A stretch of 64,000 nucleotides of DNA, taken from the NCBI RefSeq assembly GCF_003340555.1, contig NZ_QPLJ01000007.1:140861-204860 (forward strand), in the 5' to 3' direction. The position numbers and the translations under genes were made by a program. Shown in pieces: positions 61,545-64,000 of this stretch (position 1 is the first letter of the stretch; each line of letters begins with the position of its first letter). Below the pieces are notes generated by a model. It saw only the letters and a list, made by a program, of their open reading frames with translations. It made no database searches and was not told the origin of the DNA. This DNA is from Jannaschia formosa (GTDB lineage: Bacteria; Pseudomonadota; Alphaproteobacteria; Rhodobacterales; Rhodobacteraceae).

Positions 61545-62710
61545 GCTGGCCCATGGTCGCCTTGGGAGAGGTCTGCGATACTGGAAGCGGCGGGACTCCG
61601 AGCCGAACTAACAGTGCGTATTACGGCGGAGGTATCCCTTGGGTGAAATCTGGGGAACTTCTGAGTGATATCATCACGTCAACCGAAGAAACCATCTCGG
61701 AGGAGGGGCTCAAGAAGTCCTCAGCAAAGCTCCTCGAGCCCGGGTGCATCCTTCTGGCTATGTATGGTGCATCAATCGGAAAAACAGCAACTTTGGGTAT
61801 TCGTGCTGCGACCAATCAGGCAGTTTGTAATATTCGGCCAAAGGATGATCGCATCTCCACCGACTTCATCCGGATATTTCTCGAATACTTGAAGCCATCG
61901 CTGATCCGCCGCGGTGCCGGAGGAGCGCAGCCAAATATTAGCCAGAACATCATCAGAGACACCGAAATCCCCCTCCCGCCCCTCGACGAGCAGCGGCGGA
62001 TTGCGGGGATACTGGATGCGGCCGACGCCCTGCGCCGCCGCCGCCGCGAGGCCCTCGCCCTGCTCGACACCCTCCCGGGCGCGATCTTCGCGGAGATGTT
62101 CGGGGACCCCAGCACGAACCGATACGGTTACGAGGCGGGTACAATCGGAGATCTCCTCGACGACGTTCGGTATGGCACGAGCAACAAGGCGGGCGATGAG
62201 GGCGCGCTTCCGATCCTGCGCATGGGGAATATCACCTCTCAGGGCCGGATGGATCTCGCTGATCTGAAGAGAATAGACCTGCCGGATAAAGACATCCCGA
62301 AGCACACTGTGCGGAAAGGGGATATCCTATTCAATCGAACCAACAGCGCCGACCTTGTAGGTAAGACGGCCATTTTCATGGAAGAAGAGCGATACGCGTT
62401 CGCCGGATATCTTGTCAGGGCCCGCGTGAGCAACGGAAACCGGCCGGAATATGTTGCCGGGTATCTGAACAGTCCGCATGGAAAGAAAGTCTTGCGCAAC
62501 ATGGCCAAGAACATTGTCGGGATGGCGAATATCAACGCGAAGGAGATGCAGTCTATTCCTATCCTTTTGGCTCCCGAATCCAAGCAGGAAAGCTATGCGA
62601 AGCAATGCGCGCAGATCGGTGAACGGCGGGCAACTCTGATGGATCACCTGTCCCAACTCGAAACCCTCTTCGCCTCCCTCCAATCCCGCGCCTTCGCCGG
62701 AGCCCTCTGA
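61541..62710 (+). CDS. hsdS: Type I restriction specificity subunit HsdS
   Basis: A 389-residue DNA-recognition subunit with two target recognition domains. TRD1 spans about residues 1-145 ('GSGGTPSRTNSAYYGGGIPWVKSGEL', 'LLAMYGASIGKTATLGI', 'NQAVCNI'); the central conserved helix follows ('PLPPLDEQRRIAGILDAADALRRRR', 146-170); TRD2 spans about 200-360 ('YGTSNKAGDEGALPILRMGNI', 'GDILFNRTNSADLVGKTAIF'); a C-terminal repeat helix ends it. TRD-encoding DNA looks lower in GC than the conserved helices, consistent with TRD exchange. ATG overlaps the GIY-YIG stop. Confidence 0.94.
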   Translation: MSWPMVALGEVCDTGSGGTPSRTNSAYYGGGIPWVKSGELLSDIITSTEETISEEGLKKSSAKLLEPGCILLAMYGASIGKTATLGIRAATNQAVCNIRPKDDRISTDFIRIFLEYLKPSLIRRGAGGAQPNISQNIIRDTEIPLPPLDEQRRIAGILDAADALRRRRREALALLDTLPGAIFAEMFGDPSTNRYGYEAGTIGDLLDDVRYGTSNKAGDEGALPILRMGNITSQGRMDLADLKRIDLPDKDIPKHTVRKGDILFNRTNSADLVGKTAIFMEEERYAFAGYLVRARVSNGNRPEYVAGYLNSPHGKKVLRNMAKNIVGMANINAKEMQSIPILLAPESKQESYAKQCAQIGERRATLMDHLSQLETLFASLQSRAFAGAL

Positions 62711-62725
62711 CCCCGGGACAGCACA

Positions 62726-64000
62726 GTGACCGCCAGCAACTTCGCCCATCTCGAACCAGACTTTCCGGCCGTCCACGCCGCCGCGACCTCGGCAGAACGG
62801 CTGGCGATGTCGGAGCCCGAGGCGGCGGCGATCCTGGCGGGCAAGGCGGTGGAGCTGGCGCTCGGCTGGGCCTTCGCCCATGACGCGGGCCTGACTCCCC
62901 CGGCCCAGCCCGGCGCAAGCCGGATGATCAACGACCCCGACCTGCGCATGATCACGGGCACCAAGGTCCACGCCAAGGCGCGGTTCGTGAACCTCGTCCG
63001 CAACAAGGCCGCCCATGAGGGGGCGGTCCTGAAGGTCCAGGGCGCGCGGCAGGCGGTGGAGGAGCTGCATCATGTCATGCACTGGTTCGGCCGAACCTAT
63101 GGGAAGCGCCAGAAGCCGCCCGAACCCAACGACTTCGACCCCGCCCCGCTGACCGTCCGCGCTGACCTGATCCGCGAGGCGCGCCGGAAGATCGAGACGA
63201 CGGATCAGGAGCTGGAGAAGCGCACCGAAGAGCTCGAGGACCTGCGCGCGCGGTACGCCAGTCTCAACGAGGAGCTGAAGGCCAAGCGCTCCGAGGTCGC
63301 CAAGGCGCGCGCCGAGCAGACCGCCGATCCGCACGACTACAACGAGGCGGAAACGCGGACGCGCTTCATCGACCTGCTGCTCGCCGAGGCGGGCTGGACG
63401 GACCTGAAGGACGGTCACGATCTGGAGTATCGCGTCGAGCCGATGCCGAACGAACAGGTTCATGGCTTCGCCGACTACGTCCTCTGGGGCGCGGATGGTC
63501 TGCCCCTTGCCGTGGTCGAAGCCAAGCGCACCTGCCGGGACCCCGCCGACGGCAAACGGCAGGCGGAGCTCTATGCCGACGCGCTGGAGGTGATGCACGG
63601 CCGCCGGCCGGTGATCTTCTACACCAACGGCTACGAGCATTGGATCTGGGACGACGCCCGCAAGATCCCGCCCCGTCGCCTGGGGGGCTTTAAGACAGCG
63701 ACGGAGTTGGGCGAGATGATCGCCCGGCGGGACGATGCGAAGCCGCTTGCCACCCAGACGCCCAAGGCGGCCATCGCCGGCCGCCCCTACCAGACCCGGG
63801 CCCTCGCGCGCATCGCCGAGCATTTCGACGGCGGCTCCCGCAAGGCGCTGCTGGTGATGGCGACCGGGACAGGCAAGACCCGCACCGTGGTCGCGCTGGT
63901 CGACATGATGGTCCGCGCCGGCCTCGTGAAGCGGGCGCTGTTCCTCGCGGACAGGATCAGCCTCGTCCGACAGGCGCGCACCGCCTTCGCCACGCATCTG
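62726..64000 (+). CDS. hsdR: Type I restriction endonuclease subunit HsdR, N-terminal part
   Basis: Runs off the right edge; 425 codons are present from a GTG at 62726, 15 bases after hsdS. Seen: DUF4145-like helical N-terminus ('MSEPEAAAILAGKAVELALGW', residues ~29-49), a coiled coil near 150-205, HsdR_N nuclease core 'GFADYVLWGADGLPLAVVEAKR' (residues ~248-269, PD-x-ExK), and the helicase/translocase Walker A 'MATGTGKTRT' near 378 followed by 'LFLADRISLVRQA'. This is the EcoEI-like/type I R subunit arrangement. It cleaves DNA lacking HsdM methylation. Confidence 0.93.
   Translation, partial: MTASNFAHLEPDFPAVHAAATSAERLAMSEPEAAAILAGKAVELALGWAFAHDAGLTPPAQPGASRMINDPDLRMITGTKVHAKARFVNLVRNKAAHEGAVLKVQGARQAVEELHHVMHWFGRTYGKRQKPPEPNDFDPAPLTVRADLIREARRKIETTDQELEKRTEELEDLRARYASLNEELKAKRSEVAKARAEQTADPHDYNEAETRTRFIDLLLAEAGWTDLKDGHDLEYRVEPMPNEQVHGFADYVLWGADGLPLAVVEAKRTCRDPADGKRQAELYADALEVMHGRRPVIFYTNGYEHWIWDDARKIPPRRLGGFKTATELGEMIARRDDAKPLATQTPKAAIAGRPYQTRALARIAEHFDGGSRKALLVMATGTGKTRTVVALVDMMVRAGLVKRALFLADRISLVRQARTAFATHL

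Noticed and set aside
1-64000. tRNA, rRNA or riboswitch genes
   Set aside because: No cloverleaf with a GGTTCGAATCC-type arm or rRNA-like sequence was recognised. 'GGTTCGTTCC' at about 53505 looked like a T-arm fragment but lacks the rest of a tRNA.

Overview
The window is a stretch of a high-GC alphaproteobacterial chromosome, almost certainly from the Rhodobacterales (Rhodobacteraceae/Roseobacter group). This is inferred from gene order and content, not from a database search. Supporting signs are the DUF4170-waaA-lpxK and glnD-murJ blocks, the LppC-like lipoprotein / rsmI / yraN / gshB neighbourhood, a fla2-type flagellar cluster with CtrA-like boxes, DciA-like DUF721 protein next to mutY, and a triple-hairpin intergenic repeat of a kind I associate with this family.

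Bases 1-46230 are dense core genome. From the left: the end of a TetR-type regulator, ubiG and pip (divergent), then an envelope-polysaccharide block (Wza-like export lipoprotein, CapD/FlaA1-like nucleotide-sugar dehydratase, UDP-glucuronate epimerase, glycosyltransferase) that leads into the KDO supply genes kdsD-kdsB-kdsA. After a DedA protein, an AlkB-type hydroxylase, mutY, a DciA-like gene and a DsbA-like oxidase come lipid A/LPS core genes (lpxK, waaA), murJ, glnD, the LppC-like lipoprotein, rsmI, yraN and gshB.

A flagellar export/motor supercluster fills 26.5-39.0 kb. It has three transcription units: flhA-fliR-flhB-(FliJ-like) on minus; fliL-(small membrane protein)-MotE-like-motA-(587-aa periplasmic protein) on minus; and fliF-(FliH-like)-fliN-fliP-(239-aa protein) on plus. 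Nearly every junction overlaps by 4-8 bases. CtrA-like TTAA-N7-TTAA sites sit in the fliL/fliF divergent promoter and ahead of flhA, and a perfect one precedes an unrelated envelope gene at 46.9 kb. From 39.3 to 47.4 kb are ettA, a TetR regulator, nadD, an EamA transporter, dacB, trmL, a hemerythrin-domain protein, DUF427, an unknown exported protein and a small GlsB-like membrane protein.

From about 47.4 kb to the right edge the character changes: intergenic spaces are longer, base composition falls (lowest at 55.8-57.2 kb) and mobile and defence genes appear. A Tn7-like transposition operon (tnsA-tnsB-tnsC/tniB-tniQ, all minus, 4-base overlaps at every junction) occupies 47.9-53.3 kb, with an intrinsic terminator after tniQ and a large inverted repeat just beyond it. 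Next come a free-standing zinc-ribbon/HTH protein resembling the N-terminus of IS1595 transposases, an MpaB/DUF2236 oxygenase-like gene, a two-gene AT-richer module (355-aa unknown plus a 94-aa HicA-like protein), and a frame-shifted IS1182-type transposase remnant. Last is a type I restriction-modification operon: hsdM, a 189-aa unknown, a GIY-YIG/DUF4357 nuclease, hsdS, and hsdR, which runs off the right edge. No CRISPR array, rRNA or tRNA was seen.
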